A DNA stretch of 64,000 nucleotides from positions 22,751,067-22,815,066 of the forward strand of contig JBAIZL010000002.1 in the NCBI GenBank assembly GCA_036971475.1. Reading direction: 5' to 3'. The notes under the pieces were generated by a model that did no database searches, had not been told where the DNA came from, and was given only the letters and a program-made list of their open reading frames with translations. The stretch is from Prosapia bicincta. Lineage: Eukaryota; Arthropoda; Insecta; Hemiptera; Cercopidae. This document shows positions 11,601-25,568 of the stretch, in pieces. The number at the start of each line of letters is the position of its first letter. Positions within the stretch are counted from its first letter, which is position 1. The position numbers were made by a program, and so were the translations under genes.

Positions 11601-13904
11601 GGAAAATACACAAGGGGTTTCGTGGATAATACACACGGGCTTTCGTGGATAATACACAAATGGTTTCTGGTGTGGTGGATAATACAAAAGGGGTTTCTGG
11701 TGTGGTGGATAATACAAAAGGGGTTTCTAGTGTGGTGGATAATACACAAATGGTTTCTGGTGTGGTGGATAATACACAAGGGGTTTCTGGTGTGGTGGAT
11801 AATACAAAAGGAGTTTCCGGAGCTGTGGATAATACAAAAGGGGTTTATAGTGTGGTGGATAATAAACAAATGGTTTCTGGTGTGGTGGATAATACAAAAG
11901 GGGTTTCTGGTGTGGTGGATAATACATAAGGGGTTTCTACAGCTGTGGATAATACAAAAGAGGTTTCTAGTGTGGTGGATAATGTGCAAGAAGTTTCTGG
12001 TGTGGTGGATAATACACAAGGGGTTCCGTGGATAATACACAAATGGTTTCTGGTGTGGTGGATAATACAAAAGAGGTTTCTGGAGCTGTGGATAATACAA
12101 AAGAGGTTTCTAGTGTGGTGGATAATACACAAATGGTTTCTGGTGTGGTGGATAATACAAAAGGGGTTTCTGGTGTGGTGGATAATACAAAAGGGGTTTC
12201 TGGAGCTGTGGATAATACAAAAGGGGTTTCTAGTGTGGTGGATAATGCGCAAGAAGTTTCTGGTGTGGTGGATAATACACAAGGGGTTTCGTGGATAATA
12301 CACAAATGGTTTCTGGTGTGGTGGATAATACAAAAAAAGGTTTCTGGAGCTGTGGATAATACAAAAGGGGTTTCTAGTGTGGTGGATAATACACAAATGG
12401 TTTCTGGTGTGGTGGATAATACAAAAGGGGTTTCTGGTGTGGTGGATAATACATAAGGGGTTTCTACAGCTGTGGATAATACAAAAGGGGTTTCTAGTGT
12501 GGTGGATAATGTGCAAGAGGTTTCTGGTGTGGTGAATAATACACAAGGGGTTTCGTGGATAATACACAAATGGTTTTGGTGTGATAATACACAAGGGGTT
12601 TCTGGTGTGGTGGATAATACACAAGAGGTTTCTGGTGTGGTGGATAATACACAAGGGGGTTTCTGGTGTGGTGGATAATACAAAAAGGGTTACTGGAGCT
12701 GTGGATAATACAAAAGGGGTTTCTAGTGTGGTGGATAATACACAAATGGTGTCTGGTGTGGTGGATAATACAAAAGGAGTTTCTGGTGTGGTGGATAATA
12801 CAAAATGGGTCACTGGAGCTGTGGATAATACAAAAGGGGTTTCTAGTGTGGTGGATAATACACAAGAGGTTTCTGGTGTGGTGGATAATACACAAGGGGG
12901 TTTCTGGTGTGGTGGATAATACACAAATGGTTTCTGGTGTGGTGGATAATACAAAAGGGGTTTCTAGAGCTGTGGATAATACAAAAGGGGTTTCTAGTGT
13001 GGTGGATAATGTGCAAGAAGTTTCTGGTGTGGTGGATAATACACAAGGGGTTTCGTGGATAATACACAAATGGTTTCTGGTGTGGTGGATAATACAAAAG
13101 AGGTTTCTGGAGCTGTGGATAATACAAAAGGGGTTTCTAGTGAGGTGGATAATACGCAAATGGTTTCTGGTGTGGTGGATAATACAAAAGGGGTTTCCGG
13201 TGTGGTGGATAATACAAAAGGGGTTTCTGGAGCTGTGGATAATACAAAAGGGGTTTCTAGTGTGGTGGATAATGCGCAAGAAGTTTCTGGTGTGGTGGAT
13301 AATACACAAGGGGTTTCGTGGATAATACACAAATGGTTTCTGATGTGGTGGATAATACAAAAAAAGGTTTCTGGAGCTGTGGATAATACAAAAGGGGTTT
13401 CTATTGTGGTGGATAATACACAAATGGTTTCTGGTGTGGTGGATAATACAAAAGGGGTTTCTGGTGTGGTGGATAATACAAAAGGGGTTTCTGGAGCTGT
13501 GGATAATACAAAAGGGGTTTCTAGTGTGGTGGATAGTGCACAAGAGGTTTCTGGTGTGGTGAATAATACACAAGGGGTTTCGTGGATAATACACAAATGG
13601 TTTTGGTGTGATAATACACAAGGGGTTTCTGGTGTGATGGATAATACAAAAGGGTTTTCTGGAGCTGTGGATAATACAAAAGGGGTTTCTAGTGTGGTGG
13701 ATAATGCACAAGAGGTTTCTGGTGTGATGGATAATACACAAGGGGTTTCGTGGATAATACACAAATGGTTTTGGTGTGATAATACACAAGGGGTTTGTGG
13801 TGTGGTGGATAATACACAAATGGTTTTGGTGTGATAATACACAAGGGGTTTCTGGTGTGGTGGATAATACACAAGGGGTTTCTGGGGTGGTGGATTATAC
13901 ATAA
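8610..13904. repeat. 30-bp minisatellite array, ~5.3 kb
   Basis: The sequence is a head-to-tail array of roughly 175-180 units of 30 bp. One unit carries GTGGTGGATAATACAAAAGG then GGTTTCTGGT. Variant subtypes alternate: TACAAAAGGGG, TACACAAATGG, TGCACAAGAGG, GGAGCTGTGG and CTAGTGTGG. Shorter 23-bp units lacking TGGTGTG recur and shift the open frame. In-frame products are ten-residue repeats such as [10 protein letters not shown] on plus and [10 protein letters not shown] on minus. Many frames stay open on both strands only because the unit is ten codons with few stops. I do not call any as a gene. Large internal segments are duplicated at offsets of 1981 and 2188 bp. Confidence 0.97.
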
Positions 13905-14983
13905 GAAGAAAGTACTCATGGTCGTCGTGTCACACTGTTATACATTATACAAAAGCAGGGATAGATTTGGTGCTTTGTTCATGTTCATTATAAAAGTTTA
14001 GTGTTATGTTAGAGTTTAAGTTAATATAAGTGTATTAAATTGTCATAAATAACACTAATTGTGGTTGTTTAATAACAGTTATATTAAATTCTGCTATTTG
14101 AAAATAGCCTGTATAAATAAGTCTTAAATAAATTAATATAAACCAAAAACAACCCGAAAAACAATAAATTACTAAAAATAAATTATAAATAAAAGTTAAA
14201 CTACCGATACTAAGAAGAAAAAATAAATTATACATAACCTAGAAATATGAGTATAGTAAGGTTAAGACGGGGGCAATTACAACTCATATAATAGCTCTGT
14301 GATATCATGACATGTCATAAATAACTTTATTGCTTGCCAGTTTATAATAGTAACAAATACTACATTTTATCTAGAGTTTTGAAGTAAGTAAAACGTGAAT
14401 TTTAAGCATAGTTAAATAGGCGATTTAGATACGTGACTGTTGGAGCATATTACATATATATATATGTAATATACATATATACATTGAACTTACAAATTCA
14501 AAACGCCATGCCTTGCATTCAAAACCCTGCTTGTCACTTCACAGAGTTTTTATTTACATTTTACCCGCGACACTTGAACCTTTGATGACCACCTACCCCA
14601 TTTTTTTATTTCTACTGCCCACATTTCCCCAAAGAGTCACGGCCATATATCTCCACGACGGATACCAGCTCCGATAGCAAACCACTGAAAGACGTAACGG
14701 CCTAACAGAGTAAATTAGATTTTGATAAGTTAAGTGGTGAGAGGACGGAGCGGGTTTTATCTTAGACACAAAATATGAATTGCGGGGGTTGGGAAGCTCC
14801 GGGGATTATTGCAGCTCACCCCCATAACTCATCCGCCCTGACCACTTCACTTGGCAGACTAAATGATGCGTTTCTCTTGGGGTAGAAAACTGACAAAAAA
14901 TCTTCTTTTATTTCGGCTACAGTGTCTTTGTGTCAGTTGTAGAGACAGACGCACACACGAACACACGCATACAGTCCAGACAT
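13905..14983. other. AT-rich spacer right of the 30-bp array
   Basis: The spacer is AT-rich with a short palindromic TATATATGTA cluster near 14455-14480. GC content rises somewhat from 14520 to 14860, but I find no frame over about 70 codons and no RNA-like fold. Confidence 0.5.
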
Positions 14984-14990
14984 ACACACA

Positions 14991-15069
<79 letters not shown>

Positions 15070-15087
15070 AAACACACATACACACAC
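14984..15087. repeat. (CA)n microsatellite
   Basis: A CA dinucleotide run of about 100 bp has a few CATA and CAAA interruptions. A complementary (GT)n tract lies about 180 bp to the right. Confidence 0.95.
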
Positions 15088-15266
15088 TGATTAACACACG
15101 CATGTAAACGAGCGCACTAGCTTACACAAGTGCACACAATGTTTTTCTTTTATTAATTATTTACCTGTCCAAACGGTTCACGCATTTTAATACTGAATGT
15201 ACTTTTGTGAGACTGAATATCGATGACTATAAAAATACAAGAGTGGTTCCTAATAAAAAAAGTTTG

Positions 15267-15296
15267 TTCGTGCGTGCGTGCGCGCGCGCATCTGTC

Positions 15297-15352
<56 letters not shown>
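15267..15352. repeat. Compound (GTGC)n/(GC)n/(TCTG)n/(GT)n microsatellite
   Basis: A short GTGCGTGC and CGCGCGCG run is followed by TCTGTCTG and then a pure GT tract ending at 15352. It is reverse-complementary to the (CA)n tract at 14984-15087. Confidence 0.95.
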
Positions 15353-15355
<3 letters not shown>

Positions 15356-15722
15356 TATGAATTGTCAAAACTAGAAAATTAAATTCGTAAAATAATCTTG
15401 CTGTTTTGTAGATACTAATGATGTATATCGCGTTATTTAGAGAAAACAGAACAAGTGTGTTAAAAGTATTATTTTGAATGGGTCGCATGTGTCCATAATT
15501 TGTAGTGAAGAGTATTGGGACTTACGCCTGGGGAAATCGGAGTTACTTACAAAAAACTACCTACATTATTAATATTAGATTTTGTTTAAACTTGAACTAG
15601 CTGTATATACATAATCACTTTAACAGTAAGTTTTCTAATAACATGTAAACACTTGTATTAGCATTTACTTATTGTCTAAATAACGAGGTTTTATATATAC
15701 CCTCGTTATATATTTTAATGTA

Positions 15723-15725
<3 letters not shown>

Positions 15726-15777
<52 letters not shown>

Positions 15778-15783
15778 AGACAG
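15726..15783. repeat. (GA)n microsatellite
   Basis: A GA dinucleotide tract ends in a short G run. A small hairpin, AACGAGG paired with CCTCGTT, lies just upstream at about 15680-15712. Confidence 0.93.
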
Positions 15784-16572
15784 AGATGTGTCGCATTATA
15801 AACATGGATCGAAACTGAGCTTTTGGTTACTGACCACCATCTTTTTCTGGAATAACCATAAAGTCATTCTTGATCCGTACTCATAAAAGGACACATCTAT
15901 TTACGTAGCCGTCCCTATTCAGACAAAAAGTAATTGCTATCACAGAGAAGTATTTACATGTATTTTAAAGCGTGAAAGTACCTTAATTATTTCATTTCAT
16001 GTTTAGATCTTATAAAGTTCTAGACGTTTAGTTTACTTTTACCAGAGGACGGTAATAATGCAATGAAATTATTTAAGAAATACACCATAGGAAGCGAAGA
16101 TAGAACTATTTGATAAAAATGGAAGAGTCAAATACGTTATGGTAATATTTAAATATTTAAGAAGTACCATATATTTTACCTATGTCCAGTACAAGATAGA
16201 GAAATCGGAATAAAGAAGAATTTCGGAGCATTTAACGACTTATTCGTAATTAGTCAAATAATTACACAATAATTTTTAATAAGATGAACGAAATCCCATC
16301 CTATACAAACTACACCAAACCCTCACTGCAATATTACACCACCAAGAACTCGAAAAAATTGTTCAATACACCAACGATTATATAGACAACCACTACAACC
16401 TTGAGCCATCGCCGGCAGTGGCTGGTCGGCTTCGTCAATGAAACGATTATTTCAAAACGCGTCAGCTAGGAAACCCAAATGTTATCACACAGTTACGTAA
16501 TAACTACTTATTATTCATTCAATGAATTCTTGAGGATTACAACAAGCAACTTTTAATGAGGCTTAAATTAAA
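15784..16572. other. Unannotated spacer
   Basis: Mixed AT-rich sequence with no supported frame or repeat. It leads directly into the 82-bp array. Confidence 0.5.
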
Positions 16573-17887
16573 TTCCCTCAGCACAACCTTCAACCAAACC
16601 AACACATATCGAAACAATGGCAGTTATAAAACTATTTTATAAATACTGCCCTTCATTCCTCAGCACAACCTTCAACAAAACCAACACATATCGAAACAAC
16701 GGCAGTTATAAAACTATTTTATAAACACTGCCCTTCATTCCTCAGCACAACCTTCAACAAAACCAACACATATCGAAACAACGGCAGTTATAAAACTATT
16801 TTATAAATACTGCCCTTCATTCCTCAGCACAACCTTCAACAAAACCAACACATATCGAAACAACGGCAGTTATAAAACTATTTTATAAATACTGCCCTTC
16901 ATTCCTCAGCACAACCTTCAACAAAACCAACACATATCGAAACAACGGCAGTTATAAAACTATTTTATAAATACTGCCCTTCATTCCTCAGCACAACCTT
17001 CAACAAAACCAACACATATCGAAACAACGGCAGTTATAAAACTATTTTATAAATACTGCCCTTCATTCCTCAGCACAACCTTCAACAAAACCAACACATA
17101 TCGAAACAACGGCAGTTATAAAACTATTTTATAAATACTGCCCTTCATTCCTCAGCACAACCTTCAACAAAACCAACACATATCGAAACAACGGCAGTTA
17201 TAAAACTATTTTATAAATACTGCCCTTCATTCCTCAGCACAACCTTCAACAAAACCAACACATATCGAAACAACGGCAGTTATAAAACTATTTTATAAAT
17301 ACTGCCCTTCATTCCTCAGCACAACCTTCAACAAAACCAACACATATCGAAACAATGGCAGTTATAAAACTATTTTATAAATACTGCCCTTCATTCCTCA
17401 GCACAACCTTCAACAAAATCAACACATATCGAAACAACGGCAGTTATAAAACTATTTTATAAATACTCCCCTTCATTCCTCAGCACAACCTTCAACAAAA
17501 CCAACACATATCGAAACAACGGCAGTTATAAAACTATTTTATAAATACTGCCCTTCATTCCTCAGCACAACCTTCAACAAAACCAACACATATCGAAACA
17601 ACGGCAGTTATAAAACTATTTTATAAATACTGCCCTTCATTCCTCAGCGCAACCTTCAACAAAACCAACACATATCGAAACAACGGCAGTTATAAAACTA
17701 TTTTATAAATACTGCCCTTCATTCCTCAGCACAACCTTCAACAAAACCAACACATATCGAAACAACGGCAGTTATAAAACTATTTTATAAATACTGCCCT
17801 TCATTCCTCAGCACAACCTTCAACAAAACTAACACATATCGAAACAACGGCAGTTATAAAATTATTTTATAAATATTACCCTTCATT
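16573..17887. repeat. 82-bp tandem array, 16 copies
   Basis: The block CTCAGCACAACCTTCAAC recurs every 82 bp; two successive starts are at about 16579 and 16661. Copies are nearly identical, with isolated substitutions such as AACGG/AATGG and ACTGCCC/ACTCCCC, and only the first and last copies are noticeably diverged. Each unit holds CATATCGAAACAACGGC and an ATAAAACTATTTTATAAA inverted stretch. 82 is not a multiple of three and no long frame results. The high identity suggests recent amplification or homogenisation. Confidence 0.97.
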
Positions 17888-18547
17888 TTCAAAACATTTG
17901 GGTCGCACAGTTTTTTATCTTGCAAAAAACATTTTTTAGCATGACGCTAATTTTTTTATATGTAGGCAAACAGACACCAAAGATAAAAGCAATATATTTT
18001 GGCCAAGGTATGCCACTTTTACTCATCTTAGTCGTTAAGTGTTTCGGAGAGGAAGCATTCCTCAATTTCACGTAAGTGATAACGATCCGTTGGACGCGTA
18101 AACCTCGTCCCAAGGGCCTAGATAACGTTACCATTAAAAAAACCTCTCCCTTGGGCGTCCCGCGGAAAAAACACTCAATTGCGGGTCTCCCGCGGGACAT
18201 GTGACGTCACTTAAACCCTCCATGAGTACCTTTTGTCGTCTGCTCTGTTTCACTTCTAGCCTTATCTTTTCTCTAACGGACGAATGTTACACTTTGACAC
18301 TTTATATTTGTTATGTCGTTTATAAATATTTTAGTAAGGATTTGTGTTAATTTTTTCAAATTACTTTTCCGTTATAAATGAAGGTTACAGAGAACCTGAA
18401 AAAGGAAAAACACAAGGCATTCAAGCATTTGTTAGACGGTAATAGCATTTAGTGGCATTGTCTACAATAACATATTAGGGGATTAATTTGATAAGGGGAC
18501 CATTTAATCACAGTAAACGTCCAGCGAACCAAGTAATATAAAGAAAT
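17888..18547. other. Spacer with one 103-codon minus frame, not called
   Basis: A minus-strand frame (17889-18200) begins MSRGRPAIECFF and is basic with no domain I recognise. Composition is more GC-rich at 18060-18230. It could be a fragment of an unknown transposon or chance. Confidence 0.35.
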
Positions 18548-18766
18548 GTTTTAAAATAAATTTCTACTTAGGTCATGAAAGCAAAGTTTTATTTGAGTTA
18601 CTTTTTATTAAATACAGCAATTACAGTTAATATAAGTATGTATATACATATGACAGAATCACAATATTAAGTGGAAAAATAGATAGCTAAATTAATTATA
18701 TAGTATTAAAACGAGTTAATATTTGAAAACTGTATTAACTACAAGTGCCATCCACTACATGTTTAA

Positions 18767-18770
<4 letters not shown>
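18548..18770 (+). mobile_element. Interspersed repeat family R, copy 4 (internally deleted)
   Basis: The head (TTTCTACTTAGGTCATGAAA, then GAGTTACTTTTTATTAAATA) and the tail (AGTGCCATCCACTACA) match copies 1, 2 and 6. The central AACAGCTGTTCT to CTTTTGTGAAA section is missing. The copy ends directly at a (GA)n tract. Confidence 0.7.

Positions 18771-18865
<95 letters not shown>
18771..18865. repeat. (GA)n microsatellite
   Basis: An almost pure GA tract of about 95 bp abuts the tail of family R copy 4. Confidence 0.95.
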
Positions 18866-19068
18866 TAAATGTGAACTAATAGTACGAATTCAATAAATAG
18901 TTTTATATGTATTACATAAAAATATATTAAGTTATATAAATATAATATAAATATTAATAAATATATAAATAAAAAATATAAATACTATATATATATCTAT
19001 AAAATAATTTTTATAGTATTATATTTTATAAATATGATAGTAAAGATGATAATTAAATAAATTTATAA

Positions 19069-19105
<37 letters not shown>

Positions 19106-19344
19106 TTATATAAATAAATATATATTTGATATAATATATAATTATATAATATAATATATAAATATAATATACTAAATAAACACTTTTACATATTAAATGT
19201 TTGAAACATGTCATTTGATTTAACGAAAAATAATAAACTAAAATTCATTAACCACAACAAAATTCTGATATTTACTTTATATAAATACTTTTTAAACCAT
19301 TTTCAGAAACACTATGTAGATCTTTGTGTAATTTTGAATATGGT
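18866..19344. other. Extremely AT-rich spacer with (AT)n run
   Basis: The sequence is nearly all A and T from about 18900 to 19190, including an (AT)n run at about 19073-19103. No gene or structured element is evident. Confidence 0.7.
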
Positions 19345-19768
19345 TACTTTTTAATCAAAACGTATAGTGGTGATTTATATCGAATACATTAATTTAATTA
19401 TGTTTATTTTAGTGTTTTTTTATCGCCTTTAGTTAATGTATATTCCACAGTACTTTTTAATCAAAACGTATAGTGGTGATTTATATCGAATACATTAATT
19501 TAATTATGTTTATTTTAGTGTTTTTTTATCGCCTTTAGTTTATGTATATTCCACAGTACTTTTTAATCAAAACGTATAGTGGTGATTTACATCGAATACA
19601 TTAATTTAATTATATTTATTTTAGTGTTTTTTTATCGCCTTTAGTTAATGTATATTCCACAGTACTTTTTAATCAAAACGTATAGTGGTGATTTATATCG
19701 AATACATTAATTTAATTATGTTTATTTTAGTGTATTTTTATCGCCTTTAGTTAATGTATATTCCACAG
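19345..19768. repeat. Four tandem copies of a 106-bp unit
   Basis: TACTTTTTAATCAAAACG begins at 19345, 19451, 19557 and 19663, exactly 106 bp apart. The fourth copy ends at 19768 with TTCCACAG. Only a handful of substitutions separate the copies. It is AT-rich and non-coding. Confidence 0.97.
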
Positions 19769-20839
19769 TTCTTTAGGCAAATAATTGTATTGTAATTATC
19801 AGTTGACGCGTTTCGGAGGGACTCCATTATTAAAAGCTTTACTTGGAGACAAGTTTTCGATAAAGGAGCTATTCCAAAATGCTCGCAATGCTAGTGCGAT
19901 GGTCGTGTACGCTGCATGACTTGGCGTTTTACAGTTCCGTGTAAAGCCGTTGTCGGAAACACCATGATTAGGTTACAGATGGCGTTCAATCACTGCGGAC
20001 ATGATCAAATCATTCTTCACAGTCTACTGCCTGTCATTGTTTTCTCCAGTATCTGCCAGGTGTGGTTGCGGAGGTCATCCGACACCTGCGACCTCCAACA
20101 ACTGCCGTGTTTGCTTTGTATTGGTCTTTCGTGGGGCAAAACCACCACACGGTTCGAGCTTCCTCGGCCGGAGATCTGTTTTAATTGATACCTACTTTAA
20201 AACTGTATTCGTTGTACACAATATCAAGAACTCAGTAGTACAATGTACTACAATACAAATATTAGCAATACCCCAATCCCACAGAAATTATTGTATTCTA
20301 GATTGTAATAAGACTCTCTGTTGTATATATTTTGTGGAATTGCAGTTGTTGCGATTATTTTTATTGTAATATATTCATTACATTTAGTAGATGGCGTTTC
20401 ATTGCCAACTGCTTATATACATTTCACCTGTAAAACTTTATCACCTCCAGGTTTAGATTATCTTCACTTGGTCGTTTATCTTACAACAAACACAATGGCA
20501 ACAATATCTGGTGCGTCGTGAGCGAGTGAAATCAATCTGCGGGTTATAAAGTGCGTGCGGACGTGCGTCGGTTGACAATGCGCGTGTTTGTATTCACCAG
20601 ACGGACGGACAAATCGGTTTATAGCCAGACTCTTGTGTATTGGATAGCAGCTGGAAAACATCTCAATATATTCCAGTACTTTAGGGAGAGCAAAGAAGCG
20701 GCATTAACAGCACAAGCGTTATGTTATAAACTAGGCCCGTGCTTGCGTCCTTGGTACCTAAGTGAAAGGGAGAAGGGGCTCTTTCCCCGTGAGTTTGCAA
20801 AATTCCCAGTCAACAATTGTAAGGAGATAGGTCTTACCA
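19769..20839. other. Less AT-rich spacer, possible unrecognised fragments
   Basis: Frames of 60-140 codons occur at 19916-20188, 20001-20369 and 20551-20976 (plus), but none carries a motif I recognise and they overlap in different frames. GACGCGTTTCGG at about 19804 is a minus-strand relative of the CGAAACG motif. I see no promoter, splice pattern or RNA gene that I would defend. Confidence 0.4.
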
Positions 20840-21285
20840 CGTTTTCCTATTCTCTCCTTTCCCACCTCCTTCTCCTCCTTCCTTCGCACTGTCACTCTAT
20901 CTGTCATACCCGTTCTATCTTTCTTTATTACTCTCTGGATTTCCCTCTCCCTCTTTTTATTCCTCTGTCTATCTGATTCTCTTTGTCTCTACCTCCTATC
21001 TATCATCTGTCTATCTTTATACCTTTATTTTTCCTGCTCTATTTCCCTCTCATTCTGTCTATCCGAGCACTCTCTTTCTCCTCTCTATCCTACTGTCTAT
21101 CTTTATATCCTTATTTTCCCTGCTCTATTTCTCTCTCATTCTGTCTATCTGAGCACTCTCTCTTTCTCGTCTCTATCACACTGTCTATCTTTATACCCTT
21201 CTTTCCCTGCTCTATTCCTCTCTCATTCTGTCTATCTGAGCACTCGCTCTTTCTCCGTATTCTCTTTCCACTTCTCTACAGCTAT
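20840..21285. repeat. Pyrimidine-rich repeat, ~80-90-bp units
   Basis: The plus strand is almost all C and T. From about 20990, a unit containing CTATCTTTATACC, CCTGCTCTAT and TCATTCTGTCTATC recurs at roughly 21010, 21092 and 21184. It gives a hydrophobic Ser/Leu/Phe low-complexity frame that I do not treat as coding. Confidence 0.8.
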
Positions 21286-21791
21286 GATCCATGTTAACCA
21301 TGGTAGCAAAAATAAATTCCGTACGTACATACGTTTTAGCTCGCGTCATGCTGAACGTTAAAATACGTTTTACATTTTACCGCCCCAAGAAAATTTAACT
21401 GTAGTCAAGCGTTATAAGATATTGTATATTTTTCATTTAGTATTTTTATTTATATGTTTTTTTTTATTTGACCTTTCCTCACATCTTTTAGGACTTTTTA
21501 ATTCATTTAAACGCTTATTAATAGTTTCCCTCTCTATTTATGACAGTCCAAGTTATATGAGTTTTCCATTATCCGAGGTACCCTCGCACATTATCTCGGA
21601 TAAACGAGCCCATACTAGAGTTACTCAAAAGAATTGTGCAGCGAGTTAGATAAAGATTTAACATTTAGGCACTTGACAAGTTCTTGTATATATTGTGCTT
21701 GTGAAAATGTGCTTAAAAATTTCATTTCTTGTGGTGAATAAATTTCATTTAAAATCGGTGACGTAAGCAGACAGATTCAACATTATTACCC
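21286..21791. other. Unannotated spacer
   Basis: AT-rich sequence with a TATTTTTCATTTAG-type run; nothing supported. Confidence 0.5.
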
Positions 21792-21926
21792 TAATAACTT
21801 TACGTAGCAAATATACTTCGTGGATACTTGGTACACTAGTTTATTGGGTAGTATTTAATAACTTTACGTAGCAAGTATACTTCGTGGATACTTGGTACAC
21901 TAGTTTATTGGGTAGTATTTAATAAC
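21792..21926. repeat. 64-bp tandem duplication
   Basis: TAATAACTTTACGTAGCAA starts at 21792 and again at 21856. The two 64-bp copies differ by about one base (AAATATAC/AAGTATAC), followed by the start of a third unit. Confidence 0.95.
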
Positions 21927-23918
<1,992 letters not shown>

Positions 23919-23973
23919 TCTCTCTCACACACACACTCACTCTCTCTCTCTCTCCCTGTCTCTCTCTCTCTCT

Positions 23974-24015
<42 letters not shown>

Positions 24016-24972
24016 AAAACACACACTCTTTCTCAAACACACACTCCCCCCTCTCTCTCTCCCTCTCTCTCTCTCTCTCTCACACACACACAACCTCTCA
24101 TCCGCTGTCTCTCAAAACACACACTCTCTCTCTCTCACTCTCTCTGTCTCTGAAAAATACAAACTCTCTCTCTCTCTCTCTCTCTCGAACACTCACTCTC
24201 TCTCTCTCTCTCTCTCTCTGTTTCTCAAAAACACACACTCTCACACACAGAAACATACACACACTCTCTCTCTCTCTTTTCCTCTGTCTCTCAAAACACA
24301 CACTATCACTCAACCTCTCTCCCTCTCTCTCTTAAACACACACTACCTCTCTCTCTCACACAGACACATACATACACACACTCTCTCTCTTCCTCTCTCT
24401 CTCTCTCTCTCTCAAAACATACACTCTCTCTCCCAATCACACACACTCTCTCTCTCTCTATCACTCAAAAATAGACTATCTCTCTCATACAATCTCTCTC
24501 TGTCTCTGTAACTCAAAAACACACTCTCTCTCCCAAATAATCTCTCTATCTCTCAAAAACACACACTCTCTAGCTAACACAAATTCACTTTCTCTCTCAC
24601 AGATACACACACACACCCCTCTTCCTCTGTCTCTCAAAACACACACACACACTCTCTCTCAGTCTCTCAAAAACACACACTCTCTATCAAACACACACAC
24701 ACTCTCTCTCTGTCTCTCAAAAACACACACTCTCTTTTTGATTCTCTAAAACATACACACTCTCACTCTCTCTCTCTCTCTCTCACACACAGTCACATAC
24801 ACACACTCTCTCTCTCTTCCTCTGTCTCTCAAAACACAAACTCTATCTCTCTCTCTCTCAAAAACACACACTCTCTCTCAAACACGCTCTCTCTCTCTCT
24901 TTCTCTGTCTGTCTCTCAAAACACACACACTCTCTCAAAAACACACACTCTATCTCAAACACAGACACACAC

Positions 24973-25003
<31 letters not shown>

Positions 25004-25420
25004 CTCAAACACACACTCTCTCTCAAACACACACACACTCTCTCTCTCTCTCTGTTTCTCAAAAACACACACTCTTTTTCAAACACACACTCTCGCTCTC
25101 CCTCTCACAGACACATAGACACAACCACACAAAATCTCTCTTTTTCTCTTCCTCTGTCTCTCAAAACACACACTCTCTCGCAAACACACACTCTCTTTCT
25201 CTCTCTCCCAAAAACTCACAATCCCTCTCAAACACACACTCTCTTTCTGTCGCTCAAAAACACTCACACACACTCTCTCTCTCTCTCTCTTTCTCTCTCT
25301 GTCTCTCAAAACACTCACATTCTCTCAAACACACACTCTCTCTCCCTCTCTCTCTCTCACAGACACATACACACACACATCCTCTCTCTCTCTCTCTCTT
25401 TTAAAAACACACTCTCTCTT

Positions 25421-25500
<80 letters not shown>

Positions 25501-25568
25501 ACACACATACACACACTCACTCACACACTGAAACGGAGAGAGGGAGAGAGAGGGAGCAGAGAGAGATT
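23919..25568. repeat. CT/AC mosaic low-complexity tract, ~1.65 kb
   Basis: The tract alternates (CT)n, (AC)n and TCTCAAAAACACACAC-type blocks at an irregular spacing of about 25-60 bp. It includes a pure (AC)n run at about 25434-25513 and ends in a short GA-rich segment. The plus strand has almost no G. Minus frames rich in Arg/Glu/Val/Cys are artefacts. Confidence 0.95.

Noticed and set aside
8588..13919. Numerous 60-440-codon frames in the 30-bp array
   Set aside because: All are ten-residue repeats produced by the unit on both strands and are interrupted by phase-shifting short units; no flanking coding sequence.
16573..17887. CRISPR-like repeat-spacer array
   Set aside because: The whole 82-bp unit is conserved, so there is no variable spacer.
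20551..20976. 141-codon plus-strand gene
   Set aside because: The second half is low-complexity pyrimidine repeat and the first half shows no domain.
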